Source: Allobosea vaviloviae (GTDB taxonomy: Bacteria > Pseudomonadota > Alphaproteobacteria > Rhizobiales > Beijerinckiaceae). Taken from it: a DNA stretch of 64,000 nt. Shown here one piece after another: positions 47,916-56,900 of the stretch (position 1 is the stretch's first letter; each line of letters begins with the position of its first letter). The stretch covers positions 1 through 64,000 of the forward strand of contig NZ_LGSZ01000060.1 of assembly GCF_001298265.1 (NCBI RefSeq), given 5' to 3'. The notes below the pieces were generated by a model that saw only the letters and a program-made list of their open reading frames with translations, had not been told where the DNA came from and did not search any database. The position numbers were made by a program, and so were the translations under genes.

Positions 47916-48251
47916 ATGTCTCGGCCGCTTCGCGTCACCGGCTTTGTCCTCGCTTCGCTTACCATCGTGACCGTGGCCCTGGCGCAGCAGAGCGTCGGCA
48001 CGGGCCGCAGCGATGCCGCGCCGCTGGCACCCGTTGTCACGGCGGCCGATCAGGGCAAGGCCCGTCTATCGCGGATTGCCCAGCCGCGTTGGGCTTTGAC
48101 CGACTGCCAGGCGCAGGCCTGTGATACGCCGCCGAAGGGCGCGAGGACGGCGCAGGACGACACCCAGACCATAGGCGCCTGCAACGGTGACAGCACGGTC
48201 GCACGCGACCGCAACGGCAAGATCATCCGCCGGATTTGCCAGGTTTTTTGA
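47916..48251 (+). CDS. Small secreted protein of unknown function
   Basis: A 111-aa protein with a clear Sec signal (VTGFVLASLTIVTVALAQQ, cleavage near 23). The mature peptide of about 88 residues has four cysteines (two in LTDCQAQACDTPP, then GACNGD and RRICQVF), which could form two disulfides. No family is recognised. It lies 90 bases after the membrane protein on the same strand. Confidence 0.55.
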   Translation: MSRPLRVTGFVLASLTIVTVALAQQSVGTGRSDAAPLAPVVTAADQGKARLSRIAQPRWALTDCQAQACDTPPKGARTAQDDTQTIGACNGDSTVARDRNGKIIRRICQVF

Positions 48252-48298
48252 AACTGATCGTCCTTGCGAGCGCAGCGAAGCCGCGACGCGGACATGCC

Positions 48299-49618
48299 TC
48301 AGACTGCGGCGCCGTGCAGGTCGTAGGCGTCGGCGCGCTCGATCTTCACCGTGACGATCTCGCCGGCACGCAAGGGCCTGCGGCTCGCGACATAGACGTT
48401 GCCATCGATCTCGGGCGCATCCCATTTCGAGCGGCCCTTGGCGACGGTTGGTCCAGCCTCGTCGATGATGACCTGGATACGCTTGCCGACGCGGCTCTTG
48501 ACGATGCGGGTCGAGATTTCGGCCTGCGCCTTCATGAAGCGGTGCCAGCGTGCTTCCTTCTCGTCCTCGGGAACGAGCGGCAATCCGAGGTCGTTGGCCG
48601 GCGCGCCCTTGACCGGCTCGTATTTGAAGGCGCCGACGCGTTCGAGCCTGGCCTCCTTCAGCCAGTCGAGCAGGATCTGGAAGTCTTCTTCCGTCTCGCC
48701 GGGGAAGCCGACGATGAAGGTCGAGCGGATGGCGAGATCGGGGCAGATCTCGCGCCACTTCCGCAGTCGGTCGAGCGTGCGATCTTGATGAGCCGGACGC
48801 TTCATCGCCCTGAGAACATTGGGAGACGCGTGCTGGAAGGGGATGTCGAGGTAAGGAAGGATCAGCCCGTCCTGCATCAGCGGGATGACCTCGTCGACAT
48901 GCGGATAGGGGTAGACGTAGTGCATCCGCACCCAGATCCCCATCTGGCCGAGTTCGCGCGCCAGCTCGAAGAAGCGGGTGCGGACCTCGCGATTTTGCCA
49001 CATCGACGGAGCGTATTTGATGTCGAGGCCATAGGCGCTGGTGTCCTGAGAGATCACCAGCAGCTCCTTGACGCCGGCCTTGACCAGCTTCTCGGCCTCG
49101 CGCAGCACCTCGCCGATCGGCCGCGACACCAGATCGCCGCGCAGCTTGGGAATGATGCAGAAGCTGCAGCGATTGTTGCAGCCCTCGGAAATCTTGAGAT
49201 AGGCGTAGTGGCGCGGGGTCAGCTTGATGCCATGGTCGGGCACCAGATCGACGAAGGGGTCGTGGCGCGGCGGCACGGCGGCGTGCACGGCCGAGACGAC
49301 GCTCTCATAGGCCTGCGGGCCGGTGATCGCGAGCAGATTGGGGAACTTGTCGCGGATTTGCTCGGGCTCGGCGCCCATGCAGCCGGTGACGATGACCTTG
49401 CCGTTCTGCGCCATCGCGGCGCCGATCGCCTCCAGCGACTCGGCCTTGGCCGAGTCGAGGAAGCCGCATGTGTTGACAATGACGAGGTCGGCACCGTCAT
49501 GCGTCTTGCTGAGCTCGTAGCCGCCGGAGCGCAGCGAGGTGATGATGCGCTCGGAATCGACGAGCGCCTTGGGGCAGCCCAGCGAAACGAATGAGATTTT
49601 CGGCGCGACGGCGTTCAT
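48299..49618 (-). CDS. rimO: Ribosomal protein S12 methylthiotransferase
   Basis: A 439-aa radical-SAM enzyme that methylthiolates an aspartate of ribosomal protein S12. The N-terminal MTTase domain starts [20 protein letters not shown] and has cysteines in [12 protein letters not shown] and VTGCMGAE for the second Fe-S cluster; the radical-SAM triad is [17 protein letters not shown]; a TRAM domain closes the protein. The [11 protein letters not shown] start distinguishes RimO from MiaB. The ATG at 49618 is the family start; a 35-codon extension is not supported. Confidence 0.96.
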   Translation of the reverse strand: MNAVAPKISFVSLGCPKALVDSERIITSLRSGGYELSKTHDGADLVIVNTCGFLDSAKAESLEAIGAAMAQNGKVIVTGCMGAEPEQIRDKFPNLLAITGPQAYESVVSAVHAAVPPRHDPFVDLVPDHGIKLTPRHYAYLKISEGCNNRCSFCIIPKLRGDLVSRPIGEVLREAEKLVKAGVKELLVISQDTSAYGLDIKYAPSMWQNREVRTRFFELARELGQMGIWVRMHYVYPYPHVDEVIPLMQDGLILPYLDIPFQHASPNVLRAMKRPAHQDRTLDRLRKWREICPDLAIRSTFIVGFPGETEEDFQILLDWLKEARLERVGAFKYEPVKGAPANDLGLPLVPEDEKEARWHRFMKAQAEISTRIVKSRVGKRIQVIIDEAGPTVAKGRSKWDAPEIDGNVYVASRRPLRAGEIVTVKIERADAYDLHGAAV

Positions 49619-49737
49619 CGGCGGGCTGCTCGACAATTTTGGAAAGGGGGCGGCGCGGCTCAAGGCTCGCGCGTGCCTCCTTTGAACCGTTTCAGCCTGT
49701 TTGGCAAATCCGGCCAGAAGCAATGACGTCTTCGCTG

Positions 49738-50604
49738 TCAGGCCGCGCCCGTCGCCACTGGCCGCTCAGGATCCTGCGTCCAGTCGGTCATCGAGCCGTC
49801 ATAGAGCGCGATCTCGTCGCGGCCGAGCACCTCCGACATGACGAACCAGTTCAGCGCCGCCGTATGGCCGGTGTTGCAGTAGGAGATCGCCGGGCCGTTC
49901 GGCACCGCGCCGAACAGCTTCGCGAGATCGCCCGCAGGCTTCAGCCTGCCCGTCGCCGGGTCGAAGGCCTCGGCATAGTCGCGCGACATGGCCCCGGGAA
50001 TATGCCCGGCCCGCGTCGCTTCGGGCGCCTTCTCGCGGCCTTCGAAATAGCTCGTGGAGCGCGCATCGACCAGCGTCGCGAGCTTGCTGCGCGAGGCCAC
50101 CAGCGTCGCATCGCTGGTGCTGCGCAGGCGCTGCTGCATCACGACAGGGTAGGGCTCTGCCGGATTCTCAGCCGACGGGCCGGTCTCGACCGGGCGCGCG
50201 GCATCGGCGGCCCAGGCCTTGAAGCCTCCGTCGAGGATCGCCTGCTGGCCATGGCCGATCAGCTTCAGCGTCCAGTAGACGCGCGCAGCCGCGGCGAAAT
50301 CGGTCGCGCTGACGCCGGCGGGCACGATCACGACGTCGTCATGCGGCTTGATGCCGAGGCGGCCGACGAGAGCCGCCAGATGGTCCAGCGGCGGCAGCAT
50401 GCCCGGCGCGTTGCCGACCTTGGCGCGCCAGCCATCGACGACATAGTCGGAATGCAGGGCGCCCGGCACATGGCCGGCCTCATAGGCCGCCTTGCCGCCG
50501 CCATCGACGGAGGAGCGGATGTCGATGATGACGAGGTTGCCGTCACCGAGCCCGGCCTGGAGAGCCTCGGGGCTGATCAGTCCTGCAAAAGCGGTTTCGC
50601 TCAT
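49738..50604 (-). CDS. sseA: 3-mercaptopyruvate sulfurtransferase (tandem rhodanese)
   Basis: A 288-aa enzyme with two rhodanese domains that transfers sulfur from 3-mercaptopyruvate to thiols or cyanide. The N-terminal inactive domain includes [20 protein letters not shown] and [16 protein letters not shown]; the C-terminal domain has [20 protein letters not shown] and the active-site loop [17 protein letters not shown] with the persulfide cysteine. It overlaps the OsmC-family gene by four bases (ATGA), so the two are co-expressed. Confidence 0.93.
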   Translation of the reverse strand: MSETAFAGLISPEALQAGLGDGNLVIIDIRSSVDGGGKAAYEAGHVPGALHSDYVVDGWRAKVGNAPGMLPPLDHLAALVGRLGIKPHDDVVIVPAGVSATDFAAAARVYWTLKLIGHGQQAILDGGFKAWAADAARPVETGPSAENPAEPYPVVMQQRLRSTSDATLVASRSKLATLVDARSTSYFEGREKAPEATRAGHIPGAMSRDYAEAFDPATGRLKPAGDLAKLFGAVPNGPAISYCNTGHTAALNWFVMSEVLGRDEIALYDGSMTDWTQDPERPVATGAA

Positions 50605-51038
50605 TCGGCTGCTACCTTCTTTGCTTCGTCGACGATGTCGATCGCATAGGTGAACGCGGCGGTGGCGCCGAGCATGATCGAAGCTGAACAGTATTTTTCC
50701 TTCGACAATGCGACGGCCCGCTCGACCTTGGCCGATGACAGCCCGGGTCCGCTGATCCGGTAGGCGAGATGGATCTTCGTGAAGACCTTCGGGTCTTCGG
50801 TGGCACGCTCCGCCTCGACCTCGACCTCGCAGCCGGTCACAGGCTCTCGGCCCTTCCTGAGAATCTGGACGACGTCGAAGCCGGTGCAGCCCGCGAGCCC
50901 GATCAGCAGCATCTCCATCGGCCTGATGCCGATATTGCGTCCGCCATATTCAGGCGCGCCGTCCATCATCACGGCATGGCCGCTGCCGGCCTCGCCCATG
51001 AAGGCCATGCCCTCGACCCATCTCGCCCGCGCTTTCAT
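50601..51038 (-). CDS. OsmC-family peroxiredoxin-like protein
   Basis: A 145-aa OsmC-family protein; members reduce organic peroxides or act on sulfur compounds through a pair of cysteines. Here the first is in LLIGLAGCTGFDVVQILRKG and the second in SKEKYCSASIMLGATAA, at the usual places. The start at 51038 is chosen because GGGAG lies seven bases upstream; an ATG ten codons earlier has none. The four-base overlap with sseA suggests a joint role in sulfur or thiol chemistry. Confidence 0.88.
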   Translation of the reverse strand: MKARARWVEGMAFMGEAGSGHAVMMDGAPEYGGRNIGIRPMEMLLIGLAGCTGFDVVQILRKGREPVTGCEVEVEAERATEDPKVFTKIHLAYRISGPGLSSAKVERAVALSKEKYCSASIMLGATAAFTYAIDIVDEAKKVAAE

Positions 51039-51072
51039 CCTGCGTCTCCCGTCTGTCAATTCAGCCATGGCC

Positions 51073-51106
51073 AGTCGATTGCACAGCCGAGTCGAATGCA
51101 CAGCCA
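51073..51106. repeat. 17-bp tandem duplication upstream of the OsmC gene
   Basis: AGTCGATTGCACAGCCG (51073-51089) is followed immediately by AGTCGAATGCACAGCCA (51090-51106); 15 of 17 bases agree. A further partial copy, GGTTGCAT, comes just after. It lies in the probable promoter region of the OsmC/sseA operon. Confidence 0.55.
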
Positions 51107-51162
51107 AGCCGGTTGCATGGCATACTGGCTTGAGCGGAATGAGGCGAGCCCGGTGCGCGGGC

Positions 51163-52623
51163 TCAGGCGCTGCGCCGATCGACGACAGACGCCGCGCTGG
51201 AACGGGCGGCCCCCAGCGCATGGCCGACCATGACCAGGACCGGCCCACCCCTGGGAAGCTCACGGAGCCGCTCAGGCAGTGTCGCGATGGTGGCGGCGAC
51301 GCGGGTCTCGTCGGGCAGTGTCGCCGACTGTACGGCGATCGCCGGCGTCGCCGGATCGAGCCCAGCCGCAAGCGCACGATCACGGAATCCCGAGAGGGTG
51401 GCGCGAGCCATGTAGATCACCGTCGTGGCATGGGGATCGGCCATGGCCTTCCAGTCGAGATCCTCGGGCAGGTCGCCGCTGCGGGCATGGCCCGTGACGA
51501 ATTGCAGCCGGCGGGCGTGGTCGCGATGGGTCAATGACAGCCCCAGCGAAGCGGCTGCCCCTTGTGCCGCAGAAATCCCCGGCACGATCGTCACGGGCAG
51601 GCCGGCCGCCTCGCAGGCCGCGATTTCCTCGCCTGCACGGCCGAAGATGCCGGGATCGCCACCTTTGAGCCGCACGACATGCTTGCCCTGGCTCGCCAGC
51701 GACACGATCAGCGCGTTGATCTCGCTCTGCTTGACGGAGGGGCCATAGCCGGTCTTGCCGACCATCATGCGCTTGGCCTCTCGGCGCGCCAGTTCGAGCA
51801 CGCCCGGCGAGACGAGGTCGTCATAGAGGATGATGTCGGCGCTCTGCAGCGCGCGGATTGCCTTGAGGGTCAGCAACTCCGGATCTCCGGGGCCGGCGCC
51901 GACGAGGCTGACGCGCCCCGCGCCGTCCTGGGTAGCTTCGAGCCGGTCGAGCGCGGCAAACAGCGCCGTCCTGTCGTCTTCGTCCGGAGCCCGCTCCGGT
52001 TCGCGCATCGCCTTGGCGGTGAAGAGTTCCCAGAAGGCGCGCCGCAGCGCGAACGGCAGCTCCCGCGCCTGCACCGCGGGCCGCCAGTCCTTGGCTGCCT
52101 GCGCCCAGGCCTTGAGACCGACCGGCAGCAGCGTTTCGATCCGGGCGCGGAGCGCCTGTCCGAAGACGGGCGCGGCGCCGTCGGTCGAGATCGCGACGAT
52201 CAGCGGCGATCGGTTGACCAGCGTCCCGAAGGAGAAGTCGCAGAAATCCGGTTTGTCGACGACGTTCACGGGCGCGCCGGCCTGTCGTGCCGCGGCGACG
52301 AAGGCCCGGATTTCGTCTTCATCTTCGATGTCGCCGATCGCGAGCGCGGCGTCCTGGAGATCGGCCGGCTGCCAACCGCGCGGATGAACCGTGATGAGCC
52401 CGGCGCTGTCCTGCTTCGCGAGGCTCCCGAACAGCTCCGCCCCGCCACCTGCGAAGACATGAAGCGCGGCGCCGGTCGCCGCCAGAAGCTCGGCCTTCCA
52501 CAACGCACCCTCGCTATCGCCCGCCAGCACGACCTTTCGTCCTCCCAGCTTGTGGAAGAGCGGCAGGGTCGCGAGCGCCTCGATGCGGCGTGTGCTGGTG
52601 GTCTGCGGGCGTCTCTGCGTCAT
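51163..52623 (-). CDS. cysG: Siroheme synthase, trifunctional
   Basis: A 486-aa enzyme making siroheme from uroporphyrinogen III for sulfite and nitrite reductases. The N-terminal dehydrogenase/ferrochelatase domain opens LPLFHKLGGRKVVLAGDSEG with the NAD-binding loop. The C-terminal methyltransferase has VSLVGAGPGDPELLTLKAIR, VRLKGGDPGIFGRAGEE and PGISAAQGAAASLGLSLTHR. The length suits the fused CysG. No cysI or cysHJ is adjacent in this window, unlike many Rhizobiales where cysG heads an assimilatory operon. Confidence 0.95.
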   Translation of the reverse strand: MTQRRPQTTSTRRIEALATLPLFHKLGGRKVVLAGDSEGALWKAELLAATGAALHVFAGGGAELFGSLAKQDSAGLITVHPRGWQPADLQDAALAIGDIEDEDEIRAFVAAARQAGAPVNVVDKPDFCDFSFGTLVNRSPLIVAISTDGAAPVFGQALRARIETLLPVGLKAWAQAAKDWRPAVQARELPFALRRAFWELFTAKAMREPERAPDEDDRTALFAALDRLEATQDGAGRVSLVGAGPGDPELLTLKAIRALQSADIILYDDLVSPGVLELARREAKRMMVGKTGYGPSVKQSEINALIVSLASQGKHVVRLKGGDPGIFGRAGEEIAACEAAGLPVTIVPGISAAQGAAASLGLSLTHRDHARRLQFVTGHARSGDLPEDLDWKAMADPHATTVIYMARATLSGFRDRALAAGLDPATPAIAVQSATLPDETRVAATIATLPERLRELPRGGPVLVMVGHALGAARSSAASVVDRRSA

Positions 52624-52759
52624 GGCGTTTCTGTCTGTCGTATCGCGTCGAATATGTCAGCCACCAGCTCTCACCCTCATGCGAGCGAGCCGGCCGGCCC
52701 GGATTGCCCTGTCGACCAACGATAAGGCTCAAGCAAGGATCAAACCAGCCGACACAGCC

Positions 52760-53596
52760 TCAGGCGCCCGCCTTTTCGCTGCGCTTGACCGCCTGCCAGA
52801 GCGCCTCCATCTCGTCGAGGCTCGCATCGGCAGCGGCTTTGCCCTCCGCCTCCAGGAGCGTCTCGATTCCCTTGAAACGCCGCTCGAACTTCGCGTTGGC
52901 AGCCTGGAGGCAGCCTTCCGGGTCGGCATCGACATGGCGGGCGAGGTTGGCGACGACGAAGAGCAGGTCGCCGATCTCCTCCATGATCGCCGCCTTGTCG
53001 CCCGAGGCCAGCGCCTCGTCGATTTCGGCGGTTTCCTCGCGGATCTTGTCCAGCACGAGGCGGGCGTCGTTCCAGTCGAAGCCGACGGTCGAGGCCTTCG
53101 CCTGCAGTTTCCAGGCGCGGGTGAGGGCGGGCAAGCCTTTCGTGACGCCCGCGAGCACGCCTGTCTCCTCGACCGGCTCGGGCTGGCCGGCTGCGCGCCT
53201 TGCGGCGGCCTTGTCGGTCTTTTCCTGCGCCTTGATCTGGTGCCAGAGCGCCTTGACCTGCGCCGGCGACAGGTCACGCGCCTCGCCGAAGACATGCGGG
53301 TGGCGCCGGATCAGCTTGGCGGTGATCGCCTCGACCACATCGGGGAAGGCGAAGGCGCCTTCCTCCTCCGCCATTCTCGCATGGAAGACGACCTGGAGCA
53401 GCAGATCACCGAGCTCGTCCTTGAGATCGAGCCGGTCGCCGCGCGCGATCGCGTCGGTGACTTCGTAGGCCTCCTCGATCGTGTAGGGCGCGATCGAGGC
53501 GAAGTCCTGTTCTAGATCCCAGGGGCAGCCCGTACCGGGCGTGCGCAAGGCCGCCATGATCTCGATCAGCCGGGCGATGTCGCTGGAGGGCTGCAA
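52760..53596 (-). CDS. mazG: Nucleoside triphosphate pyrophosphohydrolase MazG
   Basis: A 278-aa enzyme that hydrolyses NTPs and dNTPs to monophosphates, probably house-cleaning damaged nucleotides. It has two MazG domains: the first starts MAALRTPGTGCPWDLEQDFA with the metal-binding acids in LKDELGDLLLQVVFHARMAE; the second has EEIGDLLFVVANLARHVDAD. The duplicated form is the usual one in proteobacteria. It diverges from arfB across a palindromic repeat. Confidence 0.95.
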   Translation of the reverse strand: MQPSSDIARLIEIMAALRTPGTGCPWDLEQDFASIAPYTIEEAYEVTDAIARGDRLDLKDELGDLLLQVVFHARMAEEEGAFAFPDVVEAITAKLIRRHPHVFGEARDLSPAQVKALWHQIKAQEKTDKAAARRAAGQPEPVEETGVLAGVTKGLPALTRAWKLQAKASTVGFDWNDARLVLDKIREETAEIDEALASGDKAAIMEEIGDLLFVVANLARHVDADPEGCLQAANAKFERRFKGIETLLEAEGKAAADASLDEMEALWQAVKRSEKAGA

Positions 53597-53637
53597 GGCT
53601 GAAAATCTCCGTCAGATGAGCAGGAATCGTACAGCGA

Positions 53638-53686
53638 GAGCAGGATTTACGCGAAAAACCGGTTCCCACTTTTTCGCATCCTGCTC
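53638..53686. repeat. Palindromic intergenic element
   Basis: GAGCAGGAT at 53638-53646 pairs with ATCCTGCTC at 53678-53686, and inside GCGAAAAA pairs with TTTTTCGC around CCGGTTCCCAC. The 49-base unit resembles a palindrome common between genes in Rhizobiales. It lies 14 bases before the arfB start. Confidence 0.65.
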
Positions 53687-53699
53687 TACGGTTCCTCCC

Positions 53700-54119
53700 A
53701 TGATTCAAGTGACGCCGTCCATCGCCATCGACGAGAGCGAGATCGAGGAGACCTTCGTGCGCGCCTCTGGGCCGGGCGGGCAGAACGTTAACAAGGTTTC
53801 GAGCGCCGTGCAGCTGCGGTTCGACGCGCGCCGCTCGTCCTCGCTGCCCAACGACGTCGCGATCCGGCTGATGAAGCTCGCCGGCAGCCGGCTGACGCAG
53901 GACGGCGTCATCGTCATCGTGGCGCAGGCGCAGCGCAGCCAGAAGCGCAACCGGGAGGAGGCGCTGGAGAGGCTGCTGGAGATGATCCGCGAGGCGGCCG
54001 TGCGCCCACAGACACGCCGCCCGACCAAGCCGACCAAGGCCTCGAAGGAGCGCCGGCTGGTCTCCAAGGACAAGCGCTCCTCGATCAAGGCCGGCCGCGC
54101 CAGGCCGGGCGACGATTGA
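53700..54119 (+). CDS. arfB: Peptidyl-tRNA hydrolase ArfB, ribosome rescue factor
   Basis: A 139-aa factor that releases peptides from ribosomes stalled without a stop codon. It has the GGQ catalytic loop (VRASGPGGQNVNKVSSAVQL) but no stop-codon recognition domain, and ends in a basic tail (KASKERRLVSKDKRSSIKAG) that inserts into the empty mRNA channel. The recX ATG shares its last base (TGATG), so the two are coupled. Confidence 0.95.
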   Translation: MIQVTPSIAIDESEIEETFVRASGPGGQNVNKVSSAVQLRFDARRSSSLPNDVAIRLMKLAGSRLTQDGVIVIVAQAQRSQKRNREEALERLLEMIREAAVRPQTRRPTKPTKASKERRLVSKDKRSSIKAGRARPGDD

Positions 54120-54685
54120 TGGAGACAGAAGGGGGGCGCGCCGCCAAGGCCAGGCCGGAACGCCGCGCGCCGCGTCGCATCACAGCCGACTACCTGCAAC
54201 GCGCGGCAATGCATTATCTCGAACGCTATGCCGCGCCCGCCGCGCAATTGCGCCGCGTTCTGGCGCGCAAGGTCACCATTAGCTGCCGACATCACGGTCT
54301 GGAGACGGCCGCGTTCGAGGTGATGCTGGACGAGGTCGTGGCGCGCTGTGTCGCCTCGGGGCTGGTCGATGACGAGCGCTTCGCGCAGGTGAGGGCGGCG
54401 ACGCTGCGGCGCAAGGGACGCTCTTCGCGCGCCGTCGCGGCGAGCCTGTCGGCTAAGGGCGTGTCGCGCGACCTTGCCGCGGAAGCCAGCGAGGTCAGCG
54501 CCGAGGACGAGATGGCTGCCGCATTGAAGACGGCCCGGCGCAAGCGGCTAGGACCCTGGAGTCGCGGCGACCGTGCGGCTGTACGCCAGAAGGATCTGGC
54601 GGCGATGGCACGCGCCGGCTTCTCGATGACGATCGCCCGCACCGTGATCGATGGCGCGGGCGATGAGGATGTCACAAACGTCTGA
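54119..54685 (+). CDS. recX: Regulatory protein RecX family
   Basis: A 188-aa helical protein; RecX binds RecA filaments and limits their activity. Family features are ADYLQRAAMHYLERYAAPAA near the start, SGLVDDERFAQVRAATLRRK (the repeated helical unit) and the C-terminal ARAGFSMTIARTVIDG. The alphaproteobacterial members are divergent and recA is not adjacent, so the name rests on the pattern. The ATG at 54119 overlaps the arfB stop. Confidence 0.8.
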   Translation: METEGGRAAKARPERRAPRRITADYLQRAAMHYLERYAAPAAQLRRVLARKVTISCRHHGLETAAFEVMLDEVVARCVASGLVDDERFAQVRAATLRRKGRSSRAVAASLSAKGVSRDLAAEASEVSAEDEMAAALKTARRKRLGPWSRGDRAAVRQKDLAAMARAGFSMTIARTVIDGAGDEDVTNV

Positions 54686-54727
54686 GGGCAGGGCGGCCGA
54701 AACCGCCCCGGTTCACTCCAGCTTGTC

Positions 54728-55705
54728 TCATTCCAGCTTGACTTGCGCGTCCGTCACCACCTTGCCCCAGCGCGCAACTTCGGCCGTGACGAACTTGCCG
54801 AAGTCATCGCCAGCGAGGGTCGGGATCGGCGAGCCGTTTTTCTTCCATGCCTCGGCGATGGCCGGCGCAGCGAGCGCCTTGGCGACTTCGGCGCGCATGC
54901 GGGTGACGATCTCGGGCGGGGTGCCCTTGGGCGCCCAGAGAGCGTACCAGGTCGCGACCTCATAGCCATCGAGCCCGGCTTCCTTGGCCGTCGGCACGTC
55001 AGGGATCGCATCCGAGCGCGTCGCCGCGGCGACCGCCAGCCCGCGCAGGCGCCCCGACTGGATTTGCGGCGCGGACGAGCCGAGGCCGTCGAACAGGACG
55101 TCGACCTGGCCCGCGACGATGTCCTGCAAGGCCGGCCCGGCACCGCGATAGGGCACATGCGTCAGATTCACCTTGTTCTGAAGCTTGAACAGCTCGCCGG
55201 CCAGGTGATGCGTGGTGCCATTGCCGGCCGAGGCATAGTTCAGCTTGTTGGGGTTGGCCTTGGCATAGGCGATCAGCTCGGCGACGGTTTTGGCCTCCAC
55301 CTTGGGATGGACGACGATGACCTGCGGCGGCTGGGCGATCACGGCGATCGGGATGAAATCGGTCTGGATGTTGTAGTCCAGCTTCGGATAGAGCGCCGGC
55401 GCGATGGCGTGATGCGCCGCGCCAACGAAGAAGCCGTAGCCGTCCGGCTGCATCTTGGACGCGGCGGAGGCGCCGACCGTGCCGCCGGCCCCGCCGCGAT
55501 TTTCGATGATGATGCGCTGGCCGAGCTGCTGGTCGAGCTGGGCAGCGATTGGACGGGCGAAGGCATCGGTGCCGCCGCCGGCCGGGAAGGGTACGATGAA
55601 GGTGATCGGCCTTTGCGGCCAAGCTTGGGCCTGAGCCGCACCCGCCGCGATGAGGCAGAGCCCGGTGGCGGCCGCGAGCGCGACGAGAGAACGTGACGTG
55701 GTCAT
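54728..55705 (-). CDS. TctC/Bug-family periplasmic substrate-binding protein
   Basis: A 325-aa secreted receptor of the tripartite tricarboxylate transporter type. The signal peptide (LVALAAATGLCLIAAGAAQA) is followed by PITFIVPFPAGGGTDAFARP, IIENRGGAGGTVGASAASKM, HVPYRGAGPALQDIVAGQVD and a C-terminus typical of the family. No TctA/TctB membrane partners are nearby; orphan receptors of this kind are common and may share transporters or act as sensors. The ligand is unknown. A decayed relative is at 2891-3109. Confidence 0.92.
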   Translation of the reverse strand: MTTSRSLVALAAATGLCLIAAGAAQAQAWPQRPITFIVPFPAGGGTDAFARPIAAQLDQQLGQRIIIENRGGAGGTVGASAASKMQPDGYGFFVGAAHHAIAPALYPKLDYNIQTDFIPIAVIAQPPQVIVVHPKVEAKTVAELIAYAKANPNKLNYASAGNGTTHHLAGELFKLQNKVNLTHVPYRGAGPALQDIVAGQVDVLFDGLGSSAPQIQSGRLRGLAVAAATRSDAIPDVPTAKEAGLDGYEVATWYALWAPKGTPPEIVTRMRAEVAKALAAPAIAEAWKKNGSPIPTLAGDDFGKFVTAEVARWGKVVTDAQVKLE

Positions 55706-55935
55706 GGAATCGGATACCTCCCTGAGATTGTTGCAGACGGCTCTTGCTGGCCGCTGGTCGCTCCGCCTTTGGCGAAGCGACCGCTATCGCGATGAATTAG
55801 GGCATTCGCCGATCGTTCTGACAAGCCTGCCGTTCGCAGGGGGTATCGGCGCGGCCGCCGCCGCTGTTATGGCGATGGCACGGCACGCTTCGATTGATCG
55901 TGCCGTCGGATCACGCCGACTGGAGATAAGAGTGT

Positions 55936-56427
55936 ATGAGTCGCCTCGACAGTTTCATCAGACGCCTCGAGGCCCAGCGCCGGATTCTGGACTGGGCCGC
56001 AGCCGGGATCGCCGGCCGTCCCGGCCTGGTGCTCGAGCTCGGTCTCGGCAATGGCCGGACCTATGACCATCTGCGCGAGCTCCTGCCGGATCGCGAGATC
56101 CATGTCTTCGAGCGCGATGTCAGCCCCAATCCGGCCTCTATGCCGCCGGCCGGCCTGCTGGTGGAGGGGGACATGGCGACGACGCTGCCAGCCTTCGCGG
56201 CGCGCCATGGCCGCAGCGCCGCCCTCGTCCATGTCGACGTGACCACGGGCGTGCCCGAGCGCGACCGCATCCTGTTCGCCTGGTTGCCGGAGCATGTCGC
56301 GGCGCTGGCCGCGCCCGACGCGCTGGTGCTGAGCGGTTGGGATCTCGCTCATCCGGCGCTCGTGGCGATCCCCCTGCCGGACGGCGTGCCGGCCGGGCGC
56401 TACTACGCCTATCGGCGCGCCGGCTGA
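55936..56427 (+). CDS. Class I SAM-dependent methyltransferase, small form
   Basis: A 163-aa protein with a short helical lead (SLDSFIRRLEAQRRILDWA in approximate form) and a Rossmann core: LVLELGLGNGRTYDHLRELL is motif I, IHVFERDVSPNP the acidic loop binding the ribose, and ALVHVDVTTGVPERDRIL a later strand. The size is less than usual for a full methyltransferase and it lacks a visible substrate domain. It resembles the small Methyltransf_17 group. It lies 110 bases before the arsR gene; a link to arsenic is not shown. Confidence 0.75.
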   Translation: MSRLDSFIRRLEAQRRILDWAAAGIAGRPGLVLELGLGNGRTYDHLRELLPDREIHVFERDVSPNPASMPPAGLLVEGDMATTLPAFAARHGRSAALVHVDVTTGVPERDRILFAWLPEHVAALAAPDALVLSGWDLAHPALVAIPLPDGVPAGRYYAYRRAG

Positions 56428-56465
56428 CGCGAGCCGCTGCAACGGCGGCGAGCCCGCATGTCGAC

Positions 56466-56500
56466 TTGAGCTATTATTTCGATAAAACTGGATATATGGC
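56466..56500 (+). promoter_or_regulatory. Probable promoter/operator of the arsenic-type operon
   Basis: TTGAGC (56466-56471) and a GATATA box (56491-56496) lie in an AT-rich stretch, TATTTCGATAAAACTGGATA, unusual in this GC-rich region and similar to AT-rich operators of ArsR repressors. The arsR ATG is at 56537. Confidence 0.4.
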
Positions 56501-56536
56501 TTGACGGCGCGCTCCGATGCGGTGATCGTCGTCGGC

Positions 56537-56854
56537 ATGAACACGAACGATGCAGCCTCGAAGCTTGAAGCGCTGGGCAACCCGACCCGGCTTTCGCTCT
56601 ATCGCCTGCTGGTCAAGGCCGGCCACGCCGGCCTTCCGGTCGGTGTCTGCCAGCAGCGGCTCCAGCTCGCCCAATCGACGCTTTCCTTTCACCTGAAGGC
56701 GCTGATCCAGTCCGGGCTGGTCACGCAGGAGCGGCAAAGCCGGACGCTGATCTGCAGGGCGAATTTCGAGATGATGACTGAGCTGGTCGGGTTCCTTGTC
56801 GACGAGTGCTGCGCCGACGAGCGCTGCCAGGCACAGACGCCCGGCGCGGCCTGA
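56537..56854 (+). CDS. arsR: ArsR-family repressor with C-terminal Cys triad
   Basis: A 105-aa winged-helix repressor. The DNA-binding part is LEALGNPTRLSLYRLL and CQQRLQLAQSTLSFHLKALI (recognition helix). The As(III)-sensing cysteines are not in the DNA-binding helix as in plasmid ArsR but at the C-terminus: C91, C92 and C97 in DECCADERCQ, close to the pattern of the Acidithiobacillus-type ArsR. A TTG twelve codons upstream could be an alternative start. It is the first gene of the operon with the flavoprotein and MFS exporter. Confidence 0.88.
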   Translation: MNTNDAASKLEALGNPTRLSLYRLLVKAGHAGLPVGVCQQRLQLAQSTLSFHLKALIQSGLVTQERQSRTLICRANFEMMTELVGFLVDECCADERCQAQTPGAA

Positions 56855-56900
56855 ATTTTTGGCTTTTGCTTCGGTGATTCCGGATATGTGGGGGGCTGCC

